Assembly (NCBI GenBank): GCA_022539475.1 | Contig: VCMS01000250.1 | Coordinates: 82,233-146,232, forward strand | Length of the DNA: 64,000 nt | DNA from: Gracilaria domingensis | Lineage: Eukaryota; Rhodophyta; Florideophyceae; Gracilariales; Gracilariaceae | Reading direction: 5' to 3' | Shown here: one piece after another, positions 12,232-23,259 of the stretch | Layout of the letters: the number at the start of each line of letters is the position of its first letter | How positions within the stretch are numbered: position 1 is the stretch's first letter | The notes under the pieces: generated by a model | The model's input: only the letters and a program-made list of their open reading frames with translations | What the model was told of the DNA's origin: nothing | The model's database searches: none | Made by a program: the position numbers and the translations under genes

Positions 12232-13161
12232 TCAAATCCCTCCCATCCTTCTCTCCTCCTGTCCCCTCAGAATTTCCTTCGCAGTCCGCGCTACCTCCGC
12301 CGCACTCCTAAACCCAGTCACTACCGGAGCTCTGACTCCCTCCAGCGGCACCTCCTCCACCACCTTCTTCATCTCCTTACGCCTCTTCTTCAGACGGCTC
12401 TTCCCATCCCCAACCCCACCACCCTTTGTCTTCGGTGTCACAGGGGACCCCTTCTGCACCGCCACCCTTCCCACACTTCCCTTTTCCGTCTTTCCCTCCA
12501 CACCTCCTTTCACCGTCTCCTCTTCGACCAATCTTTGCCTCTTGCCCAGCTCCTTCACCTCCTTCTCCAGCACGTCCAACTTCTCGTTAAGAACCCTATT
12601 CTCCTCCCGCAACTTTCCAACCTCCCTTCCCGCACACTTCACTATCCCATACACATGATTTCTCATCTCCACTCCCAATACTGACAACGAATTCAGCAGG
12701 CTCGAAATCGCCTCAACCGAAACACCACTACCACCCCCACTCAGCACCACACCGCCCATTTCCGTTACAATCTCCACGATTCAATCTTCCAGTTGCTTCT
12801 TCATCACCAACCCCAACATCCCCAACCTCGCCTTCACCTCCCCCACAAACCGCATCTCCCTGTCACCCTCTCCGCCCCCACTCTCTATCTGGTCTCCAAC
12901 CTCTAACTGACTCAGATGCACTGCACCACTTCTCTCCATTGCGACCCCCTCCACCTCCAATTCTACACCCTTCTCCACCTCATCACCATCCCCTCTCCTC
13001 GCCTCACACTTCTTTCCTTCATCGGCCACTTTCTTCTTATGCGACATCCGACCAGCCACCGTAATTACGTCCTCTTCCCTCTTAGGTGACGGCGTCGGCG
13101 GTACCTCCTTCCCCTCCAACAGCGCCAACAGCTCCTCATCCTTCACGTATTCGTTCGACAC
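12232..13161 (-). pseudogene. CC2 coiled-coil protein (A copy, nonsense and start lost)
   Basis: Aligns codon for codon (310 codons) with the intact copy at 55476-56405. Here the start codon ATG has become GTG and one codon in the middle (12781-12783) is TGA where copy C has GGA. The rest of the frame is open. See 55476-56405 for the protein. Confidence 0.85.
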
Positions 13162-13379
13162 CTTCAGAAGAAGAAGTAGTAGTTGGATCGAAGTTTCCGC
13201 TGCGATACAGTGCAATCGAGCTAAACTGTGCTGTCCAACCCCATTGTCCAACCACACGGGCTATATCCAGCACCATGATTGTCCTATTTCCCTCATCCCC
13301 TGTCCCGCCAAAACATCTACTGTAAACCTCCGCAACTTCCAGTATTTAAGCGCCACCCCTCTGTCCCCTCTTTCGCGCT

Positions 13380-13665
13380 CACATAGTCCCCACCCACCTC
13401 GCCTCGACCGGCAATATTTTTCTCTTCCACCATAACCTCACTCGATGGTTATAGCAAAACAGGAAGATATTGCCAGTGGAGGCAAGCTAGGGACTAGTGA
13501 TTGTACTTAGAGTAGCTCACCCTCTGTCTCGACTGGGGGCATCTTCTTCTTCCGTCACATTCTGTGTGGGTTGTGACAAAAAAAGAATATGTCACCACTC
13601 GACAGCGAATGGGTAACAATGATAGCACGTAGAGTAGTTCATCCTCCCTCTCATCGTCCACTAGG
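13380..13665. repeat. Serial hairpins between RPE and CC2 (A copy)
   Basis: Inverse-orientation counterpart of the hairpin series at 36090-36432 and 54890-55240. Two hairpins are complete. The third is cut by the deletion that also removed the 3' half of the epimerase gene. Confidence 0.7.
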
Positions 13666-13674
13666 GATATATTG

Positions 13675-13894
13675 GATCTGATACCATCAGATGACAGTCC
13701 AAAAACAATTTCGTATGCCTCCGCAACGCTTTCACAACAGGCGGTCCAACAGTAAGGTTCGCCACAAAATGACCATCCATTACATCTGTATGCAGCCACT
13801 CCGCTCCAGCCTCTTCCATTGCACTCGCTTCATCTGAAAGGCGAGCAAAGTCTGAAGCCAAAATTGATGGCGCTATAATTGAATGAGAATCCAT
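13675..13894 (-). pseudogene. Ribulose-phosphate 3-epimerase, N-terminal half only
   Basis: Translation from the Met at 13894 gives signature segments of ribulose-5-phosphate 3-epimerase, a TIM-barrel enzyme of the Calvin and pentose-phosphate pathways: [28 protein letters not shown] (with the metal/catalytic Asp) and [10 protein letters not shown]. Homology ends after about 73 residues; the sequence then jumps to 3'-flanking hairpin DNA. The usual protein is about 220-230 residues. Copies B and C keep only the complementary C-terminal half, so the ancestral element carried a whole gene. Confidence 0.85.
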
Positions 13895-14357
13895 ACTGAA
13901 CATCGATAACTTCAGTAACGCTAAACCCGTCCTTCCCAGACACACCCCCCTTTTATACCTCAATAAAAAAGAAGAATATGGCAATCCGAGTGAAGCTATA
14001 GAACCAGTTCAAGTCATTTATGAAGCCAAAATGGTTCCTTTCATCCTGTATTCAAGCTCCCCGTAACTGGTACTTTACAACTCAGGTTCGAAATCAGTTT
14101 CATTCATTGTATATTTTCTACTCTTCCACCTACTTTTCATAAAACATCATCACACTTTGTGGCTTGTAGTCTCATACAAGCCTTATCATTCATTCAGTAC
14201 AATCACATATCATACATTTCGCTCACTTTCACAAAGTGAATCATGTTCCCGTTCTGCGCTTCCCAACCGTTTGTACTTAAGTATCACTTTTTACCCCAGC
14301 AGTTCTCCGCCCCATCTTCCATTTTTATCGTCACACAAAAACAATCGAACACTTCCA

Positions 14358-15251
14358 ATGAACTCCCAGTCCGACATGCCTCCGACTCCGCCTCCGAGTC
14401 CCAGATACTTTGACGTCCCTCAGGCCTCATCTCCCACCCGAAGGACTCGGGACGTTATTGTTGGAAGGGGGCGTATAGGTACCATGCTGGCGAACGAAGA
14501 AGATATGGTCATTTCTGCACACGAATTCTGCAGCATGGCTGCTACCTTTCATCTTTCTGATGTACCGATACTAGTTTGTGGAAGAACGAACACCCTGGAG
14601 ACCGTAATTCAGGCTTGCCCTTATTCGCTCAGAGAGAGTATCGTTTTCTTCCAGAATGGAGACATCATACCATTGGTTTCGAAGCTCGGTGTGGACAAAT
14701 GTTCAAAAGTTGTCCTTTACGTTAGTGTCCCCTCAAGAAACGCAGCTCGGCAGGATGGTGTCACTCCACAAAGTCCAGATGGTCTCACTGTCGCAACAGG
14801 AAAGTGGGCCTCCAACGTTGCAGACAGGTTTAGGTCTATGGGTCTCACTTGCGGGGTTGTCGACGAAGTAACATTTCTCGTAAGCTATTATGAGAAGCTC
14901 GTGTGGCTATCAGCGTTCAACATCGTCGGGGCCTCAAGAGGTTTCATTCCTATGAACGTAGTCGCTACGGAGTGCAGTACGGGTGTGCTCACAATAATGA
15001 AAGAGCTGTTGAAGATAGTTTCGCTTAAGACAGGTACTACTTTCAACCTAGAAGAGACGGTTCTTGCATATGGGAAAACTCTCGTTGGCTTCCCTACATC
15101 TTTCTCCGACTTTCAGTTTAGGAACGCGTACTTCTACGACTTTTTCCGCCAAGAAAGAAACATCGTAGGCGGTGACCCCGCTCCTTTTCATACAAACTAC
15201 GTCAACGTTGTTAAGGAAAAGTTATCCCCCTCCCCATTCCCCCAGCTCTGA
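14358..15251 (+). CDS. Ketopantoate reductase-like dehydrogenase (A copy)
   Basis: 297 residues, the usual size for 2-dehydropantoate 2-reductase (PanE/ApbA family), which reduces ketopantoate with NADPH. After a Pro-rich leader of about 28 residues comes the dinucleotide-binding loop VIVGRGRIGTMLA (GxGxxG), then a beta-alpha segment ILVCGRTNTLETVI and VFFQNGD. Around two-thirds along, EKLVWLSAFNIVGA lines up with the catalytic Lys and the second active-site Asn of the family, but the first Asn position is Leu, so substrate use may differ. No stop interrupts the frame. I chose the Met at 14358 because upstream in-frame sequence looks non-coding. The gene is convergent in the reference direction with RPE and follows HAD-B. 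It lies inside the transposon in three copies. Confidence 0.65.
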   Translation: MNSQSDMPPTPPPSPRYFDVPQASSPTRRTRDVIVGRGRIGTMLANEEDMVISAHEFCSMAATFHLSDVPILVCGRTNTLETVIQACPYSLRESIVFFQNGDIIPLVSKLGVDKCSKVVLYVSVPSRNAARQDGVTPQSPDGLTVATGKWASNVADRFRSMGLTCGVVDEVTFLVSYYEKLVWLSAFNIVGASRGFIPMNVVATECSTGVLTIMKELLKIVSLKTGTTFNLEETVLAYGKTLVGFPTSFSDFQFRNAYFYDFFRQERNIVGGDPAPFHTNYVNVVKEKLSPSPFPQL

Positions 15252-15877
15252 GGTTAGAACACATGACTTTTCGGTGTTCTAAACCTTTTAGAGATAGTTA
15301 GATATAAAGTTTACTTTATCGAAATGACCTGTTCCTATTACATTACTTATCTTGTTTGTCCTTCTGTGGTTCAAATATGCCCTTTTAAATCATACATTCC
15401 TTATCACTAATACCTGGCTAAGTTTTTGCTAGATGGAAAAGGGTCATTCCACATCATTAAATTGCACGATACTAGTAACGAAACAAGTACAAAATTGCGA
15501 TGTTTCTGAAGAACTAAGCCTTTGCAATACTTGGGGCACCCGTATAAAGTAAGGTACACCTTTTATGGGTTTCAACCTTTAATGGATGTTGTTTTACTGA
15601 TCTTGATTTCTAAGCTCATGTTGAAGATATTCATAGTTTTCTTTACCCACTTGAACCCGTACATATAATTTATGACTAAATCATCCTTTCTTTACTGCAA
15701 ATCGATGCAAAAGCTTCTCGTCGTGGTAACGTTTTAAAACAGTACTACAATACCCGTATATGGTCGTTCTTACACTCGTTTTATACTAAGAAACACCTTG
15801 TGAACATCAATCACATCCTTCTCATTCGTATACTCACACCCATTTGCGAAACGAACCCTTTCGAAAGCTTTCAAAAC
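15252..15877. other. KPR/HAD-B intergenic region (A copy)
   Basis: AT-rich, about 625 bp, no coding frame. It is conserved with 33781-34407 in copy B, so it probably holds the HAD-B promoter and the KPR 3' region. No other structure was seen. Confidence 0.6.
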
Positions 15878-16750
15878 ATGTATAACTCAGAGGTTAGAGC
15901 CCAAGAAGTAACTCCTCAGCAGCTGGCTAACGAAATATTCGAAAATGGCTACGCCGTGATTAGTGATATTGACGGTACTCTAAAAAGAGCTGGGGAGAAC
16001 ATTCCTGCCGAAGCAGTCAAATGCATGAAGTACATCAATGCACGCGTTGGTTTCTGAATTGCTACTAGGCGAGATATAGAGGATGCCGAGAATTTCATGG
16101 AGCACCTCGGTGGCTACACTTTTGGCATCTCTGGAAACCAAGGCGCACGGGTGAGATTATCCAATGGCACCGAAATTGATCAGGACCTTGACAGGGAGGG
16201 CTACGAAAGATGTGCAGCCGAATTTGAGAGACTTGCTCTCTCCTTAAATGAATCGCACGGACTTCACGAAGAGCGTCAACAAGCAGTGATGAGCACTAGA
16301 AAAGACAGTGGACTCCCTAACTTCACGTACAATGGACTGTCGAAGTGGAAAACAGAAGTTAACTCCGATATTTCAAAAGTGTTGACATCCTTTCCGAACC
16401 TGGTTGCGTACCCTCAAGATGAAAACTGTGACATAGGGGACATTCGTTTCACGAAAAATAGTGGGGCGCTAGCCTTGGTTGAAAACGACCCGCAGTTCGA
16501 CACACATTTAATCGTTGCTTTCGGGAATGCTTCCAATGATGGCCCTCTATATGAAATGGCAACCCTGACAGTTCATGTGAAGGGAGACGACCATCCAGCA
16601 GCGGTAACATATCTTGTTGATGGGGTGGAGGACGTGCATGAGACCATCAGAAGGGTGGCAGAACTGTACGGGTACAGAAAATGCAAGTGTCAATGGTGTA
16701 GAAATGCTCTTGGAATTTGTTTCAAGTGCTACGATGCCTGTAATACTTAG
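15878..16750 (+). pseudogene. HAD-B phosphatase-like protein (A copy, one nonsense codon)
   Basis: Same 291-codon frame as the intact copy at 33780-32908, with the motif-I sequence SDIDGTL intact, but the codon at 16055-16057 is TGA where copy B has GGA. The remaining frame is open to the stop at 16750. See 32908-33780. Confidence 0.85.
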
Positions 16751-16802
16751 CTAGGATATGAGATCTCAGTAATAAAAGTGTCGTATATATCTCAATACCC
16801 TT

Positions 16803-17714
16803 TTATGAATCATGGTGGTTTTTATCGTGCTGATTTTCCTCGTAGCCGTACAACAGAGCCACCAACATAATTGTCGAATGTACATCCTCCACGCTTTTGA
16901 ACAGGTTGTGTACTCCACCCGGGATACAATCTTCTTTGACGTGAACGCCGTACACGCCTAACTCATGCAAAGGCCCGTCGCTCAAAGCACTTCCGAACGT
17001 CACGACGTCATCCGTATCAATAAATCTCGGTTCATTATCCACAAGATTTTCTCCTCCGCTTCCTTTTGTGTATCGCTTGTCCACAATTTCGCAACTTTTA
17101 TCGCCGGGATAGATAAAAAACGCATCCATCTTCTGCAACAGGTCCCCAATAGCAGAATCCACTTCTTCTTTCCACTGCCACAGTTTGTTGTACACGAAAT
17201 TGGGAAGGCCACTATCACTTCTGGTCTCCACGAACCCCTTGTCATCATCATTCACAATACCATGCCTCCTATTCAAATCCCTTGCCAGGAACAGTAGTCC
17301 GTCAACAGTGTGGTCAAGGGTGTGATCATTGAATGCACCCTTAATTTCCCTCTCGTCAGAGAAACGCAGGAAAGCTCCATGATTCGCCGAGACACCAAAC
17401 TTATAGTCTCCGAGTCCTTCCATTTTCCCCTCCACGTCGCCCACATCACCCCCTGTGACAAGTCCGAAACCAACACGTTCGTCAATGAACTTCATACACT
17501 TCACAACTTCTTCTGGAATTGACTCTCCTTCTCTTCTCAACGTTCCATCAACGGAACTTAATATACCGTAACCATTGGCATATATGAACTTAGACAAGGT
17601 ATTTGGTGAAATTTCCGCCAAGTCTCTCTGTTCCTCTGCCATTTTTCCTGATAGAGTCACCATACTGCCACAAGTACCGCATAGACAGGAACTGCATAGA
17701 CTTCTCAGTTTCAT
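16803..17714 (-). CDS. HAD-A, HAD-fold protein lacking the nucleophile (A copy)
   Basis: 303 residues. It resembles HAD-B (trehalose-phosphatase-like HAD) throughout: GYGILSSVDGTL, FGLVTGGD, GVSANHGAF, SGLPNFVYNKLW, VTFGSALSDGPLHE and a final VEDVHSTIMLVALLYGYEE. In HAD enzymes motif I is DxDGT, the first Asp being the nucleophile. Here it is SxDGT in all three copies, so hydrolysis by the usual mechanism is not expected. The N-terminus is Cys-rich (CSSCLCGTC), possibly metal-binding. Its stop is 52 bp from the HAD-B stop and the two genes converge. It could be a pseudoenzyme partner of HAD-B (inference). Confidence 0.7.
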   Translation of the reverse strand: MKLRSLCSSCLCGTCGSMVTLSGKMAEEQRDLAEISPNTLSKFIYANGYGILSSVDGTLRREGESIPEEVVKCMKFIDERVGFGLVTGGDVGDVEGKMEGLGDYKFGVSANHGAFLRFSDEREIKGAFNDHTLDHTVDGLLFLARDLNRRHGIVNDDDKGFVETRSDSGLPNFVYNKLWQWKEEVDSAIGDLLQKMDAFFIYPGDKSCEIVDKRYTKGSGGENLVDNEPRFIDTDDVVTFGSALSDGPLHELGVYGVHVKEDCIPGGVHNLFKSVEDVHSTIMLVALLYGYEENQHDKNHHDS

Positions 17715-17978
17715 ACGTCTCTTAAAAGCAACCTTAAGTGCAGTTTCAGAAGTGTTAGGACGCTACATGTCCAAATGCGAATTGAATGGTGCCATCGATG
17801 ATGTTAACGATACCGAGCAAGTGGCATGTTGCAATTAGACGCAACTGAACCAAAGACGTATGACATTGGTTCAATTACCAGCCTGCCGCACCTTTTATAT
17901 GTTCATATGTATAGCCTTGCAATAGTATACTACTCTTAATACTCGCAAGACACTCATAATTTACTAAACATCTCATTC

Positions 17979-19286
17979 TCATCCACTTCGAGGCGCTCGC
18001 AGCCTCATTATTGGCAAATCGTCATCACTACTACTCTCGAGCACTTCAGTTCTACCGGTCTCCGCTTCCACACCAATCTCCACGACCACTTGGTCTTCTT
18101 CCATGTCAACCGCCCCACCCTCCTTATCGGACAACAGTTCATCCTCCGCCTCCTCCTCCTCGTCACCATTGACAAACGTGGGTCGGAAATCCCGCACCCG
18201 ATGAACAGCATCAGGTAGTGCGTAGCCCTCTGGTACCATGTACATGTGGTATCTAACCAGCAAATCCATAGACTCGGGCCTATCCACCTTGTCCTTCCCA
18301 CTTGCTCCAGCATGTGTCACATCAGCACGGCCCACGAATACAGAGTACGGTGGGATTATTATCTTCTTCGCTGGATACACCTCCGACATCACTCGTAACT
18401 GTTGGTTGTTCATCCCCACCAGTTGATGGCTTCCAGCGCTCACCCAGAGAGGAAAGCCCTCTTTCCCAGAGGCTAATGCAAAATATCCGGGGTTACCAGT
18501 ATTCATTGTTTCCTTCATAACCAGAGCACTGAAGTCGGTGTGCAGCGTCTGGCGCTTGCACTTTCTCGTCGTCCCCATAAATCGACCACCAGTTTTCGGA
18601 GTGTACATCTTCACAGCTTCCCTTTCATTGTCCCATAGTCCCAAAGCCGCAGCAATTGTACCCATTCGAACATCAAGTAAAGCACGCGACCTTACAACCC
18701 ACCTGAGCTCCTCATTATCCTCCGGCTTCTCCAACGTACCCCAACGTGTCGACATCACTCTCCCCTCAAATGATCTATCGCTACCGTCCTTCCATCCTTC
18801 ATCATCGTTGATTATCTGAACAAACGACTTCTGTTCCTCCCCTTTCCGTATATCCGGCATCGCTCCATACTCATTCTCGAAGAAGTCCACCAACTTCCCC
18901 GACACATCTCCGAACTCCCGAAAGTCTTCCAACTCCTCCCATTTAGGGACATCGTTATCCGTCGCAAATCTATCAAGCACGCAATATCCATTCTGCCTTA
19001 GCTCAGCTTGCATTGGGGCGAAGAACATTTGCCCAAATTCGTCATGCTCCTTCGCAGCAACCCACAGCACCTCTTCTTCATCCATACCTGTCGGCCGAGT
19101 ACGAGGATACTGCATACCAAATGTATCCGTCCGTAGGCGGTGTTCAGCCCTTGCAACGTGCCAAAAGACAGGATGGTGTACATCTTCGAGATTCGAGACA
19201 CTTAGCAGCTCCGACCTATGTCCCTTCGGCAAGTGAATGACTCTGAGCCAGGGGTCCTTGTGCTCAATTACGTTCTTACCTTGTCA
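17979..19286 (-). CDS. 2OG-Fe(II) oxygenase-like region, ancestrally fused to ParB-like (A copy)
   Basis: Open from just after the ParB-like stop to 17979. No ATG lies near the start: the frame begins with non-Met codons continuous with the ParB-like frame. Numbering from Leu-Pro-Lys-Gly-His at 19232, the jelly-roll metal site is His231-Thr-Asp233 and His307 (in VTHAGA), followed by an Arg327 (VRYHMY) suited to bind the 2-oxoglutarate carboxylate. That is the HxD...H...R pattern of Fe(II)/2-oxoglutarate oxygenases. The C-terminus is acidic (runs of Glu and Asp). The substrate is unknown. Oxygenases of the TET/JBP group occur in some fungal and algal transposons, but I cannot place this one there by eye. 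Confidence 0.6.
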
Positions 19287-21896
19287 TTACTGCGGTCTCA
19301 GTCTGACATACCCGCACCATGATGGGGTCGGTGGGCCATCATATGGGTCTCCTCGAACAATTCCGTGCTCCTCAGATTCCGGAAGAGCTGTAGGTAACTC
19401 GTCATCAAATGACCCCCCACCTGTCTCTTGCGGATCGTCTGGCGCAGCCTCTTGCTCGAAAGTGACAACCCGTAGAACTGTCACACCAAGAAGCTCTTCG
19501 TCATCCACAAATGCAGAACTGCCTGCGTTCTCTGCATTCCCTCTCTCTTCCAATGCCACGAACTGAACCTTCATCGACCTTCCTCTCAGCACATGTTCAT
19601 TTAGTTGAGACATCAGGTCATCCGGTGTCATGCTGTTCAGAGTAGATCTCATCTGTTGTGTGAAAGTCTTTCTCCGTTTCTTCCTCGGCGGAGCCCGCTG
19701 TTCTTCTTCAGAGCTATCCAGAACTTCTATTGCACCTCGATTTCGGCCGTGTTCAATTTCCCTATAACTCACCTGCGCCCGTTCTCGTGCACTTCTTCGC
19801 GGCTCCCCTTCTTCACTGGCAGATGTTGCAGCAGCAGGAGCGGGAGTCCTCCTTTTCGTCACGGACTGCTTCACTGGTGCGGGGGGCGGAATTACCTTGA
19901 GCATCGTCCGCAATCGATTCTGAACGGAAGTAGCGGCAGTTCTCATTGAGTTCATCCTGCTCCGAACACGCGGCAATGTGTTGAAGTTCACAACTTGTCC
20001 CAAAACGAACTGATTCACAGCTGCGTTGTTGTCTGGGTCTTCAACGTCAACTTCATTCGATGGAGCAGACAGACTGACTTCGCGTTTGAGGAACACTTCC
20101 ATCGACTCTTCCTCGTTCAGTTCATTCTTCACTGCTCGAGCAGCGCGGAACAGAGACACTGCTCTATCATAAAAGAAACCTCGAACCTCCTCAAAGCTTT
20201 TCCATGGCTTTGTCTTCGTCGACTTGCCCTTCAATAGAAACATCTGAAGACAATCAAGAATGAAGGAAACCTCCTCGGCATCCAAGACATATGGCGGAGT
20301 ATGGGACACATGTGTGAGACCTATGTCACTCAGACTCTCACATATATCCTCGAAATGGGCCAGCATTCCCTCACAAGACATGAGTTGCAGGGCGACATTG
20401 GCATATCTCAGATACTGACGCTCTTGCACAGTCCCATTCAGTTGGCTCTTCTTCAACACTTCTGTAACTTCTGCAGGATCCATGTCTGCTGGCGTAACCC
20501 CCTCAACATCTTCAGTTAGAATGGCGACCACACTAACTATAGAGTTTATCTTGTCTGCAAACATCATCCTTCGCATGGTACTCGTCGACTCATTGAGGTA
20601 CGAAGCAACGCACAACAATTCCTTCATCCCAATGGGCCTCCCATCTCTTCGTAACAGCAGATTGCAACGCCAAAACTTGGCTAATCTCTTCCACTTCGGT
20701 GCACCAGTCGCTGCCAAATATTGTATAGCTTTCAGACCATGCAAATCATCTACAATGAAGCACTTCTTCGTTAGGCGTCCCTTGTCAGTATCCCTCTCTC
20801 CCGTAGTAGCATCTTGTAAGGCCACCACTGGAGAACCCATCGACTTCACTATCCACCGCTCCTCCATACTCTTCACAAGGGCTTCAACGTGGCGTTTACT
20901 TGCCACACGGAGTAAATTGGGCGGAGTATCCACAAGAGTGATGTCAACAGTAACAACAACCATCCGGTAGTGATTGAGGTTCACCTTTGGTACCTTCTGA
21001 CGAATTCGTCTGTACGTCTTGCTCCGAGTAGGTGTCCCTTGTGTTCCAGACCGCTCGCCAGAAACACTTGAACGTGCCATTCTTGCGGACAGAAGCACAA
21101 CGTCATCGTCCTGCTGCTTCGCAGTTTGTCCTGCAGTTTGGGGTACAGATGGACCAGCCCCTTGTGCGGATTGCGCATCCGCGTCTGGAAGGGGACCTTT
21201 CATGATCTCATCTTCCTCTTCTTGCACAGCAGTCCCGTGCTGAACCGTCTGTTTCGACGCAGAAGTTCCCCTTGTGTCGACGGTCTGATTCATCGCAGGA
21301 GATGCCCTTTTCGACGCAGTGGGCTCCGTAGCGGAGGTAGACCTTGTTTGACCTGTCCGCTTCGTAGCTGGGGATGATTTCGTCTCTTCAGTCCGCTTCG
21401 TAGCAGACGATGGACCGGCCCGCGGAGGTCCTACTGATGCGCTACCTCTCGGTGTTGATGAACTTCGAATTGGCTCCGTGCGGCTTGTCGGCGTCATCAC
21501 CTCACTCATAGCGCTCACCGTTTCACGCTTGGACGCCGGAATGCTGGCTGCCACCGGTTCCATCATTTTCTCATCCCAAGGAGAGGCCGTCCGGAGATCC
21601 TGGATGTATGGTGGAAGATCCCGGCCCTCCCCCCGGTAAGGGTAGAACGTCTGACCGCTTCGACTGATGAGAATATTATGAACCACCACAAGACCTGGGT
21701 CCAATTGCTTCCCGTTCAACTCGCGGCGTAGAACACTCCCAATTCCATGCAACAACGCTTCCCCGACTATCACCTTTCCTTCATTCTCAATATCCATCTG
21801 CAGAGAAACCCGCATTCCACCTTGCAATGATCGAGTGCTCCGCCGAGTGCGAGGAGTCACGCTTTGCGTACGCTTTCGAACACGAGTTGGCTTCAT
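19287..21896 (-). CDS. ParB-like domain protein (A copy, key motif altered)
   Basis: 869 residues from the Met at 21896. A basic N-terminus (MKPTRVRKRTQ) and a long Ser/Thr/Ala/Pro/Lys-rich stretch lead to a ParB/sulfiredoxin-like region (about residues 275-420): a ribosomal-like start KVNLNHYRMVVV, RHVEALVKSMEER, and the signature segment, here FIVDDLHGLKA where copies B and C have FIVDGLHRLKA. The change of Gly-to-Asp and Arg-to-Gly in this motif suggests loss of nucleotide or DNA contacts. The C-terminal third is charged with a Lys/Arg patch near APPRKKRRKTFTQQ. Two stop codons (TAA TGA) end it here, but copy C reads through at these codons, so the downstream oxygenase was once part of the same protein. 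Confidence 0.65.
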   Translation of the reverse strand: MKPTRVRKRTQSVTPRTRRSTRSLQGGMRVSLQMDIENEGKVIVGEALLHGIGSVLRRELNGKQLDPGLVVVHNILISRSGQTFYPYRGEGRDLPPYIQDLRTASPWDEKMMEPVAASIPASKRETVSAMSEVMTPTSRTEPIRSSSTPRGSASVGPPRAGPSSATKRTEETKSSPATKRTGQTRSTSATEPTASKRASPAMNQTVDTRGTSASKQTVQHGTAVQEEEDEIMKGPLPDADAQSAQGAGPSVPQTAGQTAKQQDDDVVLLSARMARSSVSGERSGTQGTPTRSKTYRRIRQKVPKVNLNHYRMVVVTVDITLVDTPPNLLRVASKRHVEALVKSMEERWIVKSMGSPVVALQDATTGERDTDKGRLTKKCFIVDDLHGLKAIQYLAATGAPKWKRLAKFWRCNLLLRRDGRPIGMKELLCVASYLNESTSTMRRMMFADKINSIVSVVAILTEDVEGVTPADMDPAEVTEVLKKSQLNGTVQERQYLRYANVALQLMSCEGMLAHFEDICESLSDIGLTHVSHTPPYVLDAEEVSFILDCLQMFLLKGKSTKTKPWKSFEEVRGFFYDRAVSLFRAARAVKNELNEEESMEVFLKREVSLSAPSNEVDVEDPDNNAAVNQFVLGQVVNFNTLPRVRSRMNSMRTAATSVQNRLRTMLKVIPPPAPVKQSVTKRRTPAPAAATSASEEGEPRRSARERAQVSYREIEHGRNRGAIEVLDSSEEEQRAPPRKKRRKTFTQQMRSTLNSMTPDDLMSQLNEHVLRGRSMKVQFVALEERGNAENAGSSAFVDDEELLGVTVLRVVTFEQEAAPDDPQETGGGSFDDELPTALPESEEHGIVRGDPYDGPPTPSWCGYVRLRPQ

Positions 21897-22289
21897 GTTG
21901 AACAGCTCTTGCAGTGAGAGGTGTATATCAACAATACGCTCGCTCTGGACGATACAAGAACGGAGGCGAGACTTTAAATGGCGACTTACGCTGGGCACCC
22001 CCGCTTTCGGCAGCTCCTCCCAGCGCACTGGCAGTCTCGTCCGTGTCCGTGGCCGCTCGCACGCTGATTGTACGCTTTAGAGTCGTGGAGTTCGCGCAAT
22101 GATGACTCACGCGAGCAATGGAGGCGCTCTCTAATCTTGCTCTTCAAATGCTTTGCATAGTAGTCAAGAGTACACTCATTCACCTTCATTTACAGCCTAC
22201 TCCCGCCAATACACGTGGACGGCGGCGCCAACGTATCGGCGGCCGGGTGTAGTGAAATCACTGCGGGGCGGCGTGTTTTGGGAGGTCCC

Positions 22290-22540
22290 GGGAAGGGGCC
22301 GGAATGTGGCCAGAACGTGCCCGCGGGTGGGGAGGGGGGGGGGGAGTCGGTCGTGTTAGGGTAGGTACCCTAACACGACCGGAACCCCCCGCCCGCCGGC
22401 ATAAAATCGCACATTTTTCAAAAATTCGCCCAAAACGTGCCCACGGGCGGTGGGGTTCGGTCGTGTTAGGGTACCTACCCTAACCCGACCGACCCACCCC
22501 CCGCCCGCGGGCACGTTCTGGCCACATTCTGGCACCCTCT
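22290..22540. repeat. Palindrome pair 1 (A copy)
   Basis: Two units with the core TTAGGGTA/TACCCTAA flanked by G- and C-tracts and GCCCGCGGGC, 105 bp apart, spacer containing TTTTTCAAAAA-like sequence. Confidence 0.85.
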
Positions 22541-22574
22541 TGAAACCTCCCAAAACACTTCCTCCAGCAATTCC

Positions 22575-23215
22575 GGCACCCACCGCGTCACCTCAATGCA
22601 CCAAGGCGTCTTTTCCATCCCTCAAACGCTCCCTCATTCCCACGCGCACCACATCTACCTTCTCTGCGATCACGATCTCCCTGGAAAGGCGCCGTTCCAA
22701 AGATATTCGTACGTAAACAAAGCTTTCTCTACACTCTCATATTATGTTTGAGATTAGCGTAGAGTTAAAATACAATGTAGAACATAACGAGAGCTGCCAG
22801 ATCTACGTTGTATTGCTATTGCGAGTGCGATTGCACAAAGACTCCCAATTGCAATCGTGATTGCGAAGGAGAGAGATGATTGCAATCGCGAATGCAAACG
22901 GTGATGGAGATTGCAATTGCGATTGCAGAGGGGAAGGGTGATTGCAATTTCTCGCAATCGGATTGGACCAACCCCTGCAAATGCCATGTTGCACAATTGC
23001 AACAGCCTGGTGCATATACTGCTGCAGCGTGTAGAACAGGTGGGAACCACTCAATAGTACAGATTCGGTCACTGATTCAGTGAATTGTAGCACCTCGGAA
23101 GGGAGATGGTGATCGCAGAGAAGGTACGTGTGGTGCGCGTGGGAATTGGAGAGAGTTTGAGGGATGGAGAAGACGCGTTGGTGCATTGAGGTGACGCGGT
23201 GGGTGCCGAAAGTGC
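22575..23215. repeat. Inverted repeat enclosing GATTGC-rich sequence
   Basis: Arms of about 115 bp (22575-22690 and 23090-23215) face each other. The 400-bp interior holds many scattered GATTGC/GCAATC words, several forming GATTGCAATCG. Not present in copies B and C. Confidence 0.7.
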
Positions 23216-23259
23216 CGGGAGGAGTGTTTTGGGAGGTCTCCGGAGGGTACCAGAATGTG

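Noticed and set aside
11830-12684. Plus-strand 284-codon frame rich in Ser/Pro/His/Leu
   Set aside because: It is the antisense of CC2 and the right end; the CC2 strand is conserved codon by codon in three copies and the antisense frame is not.
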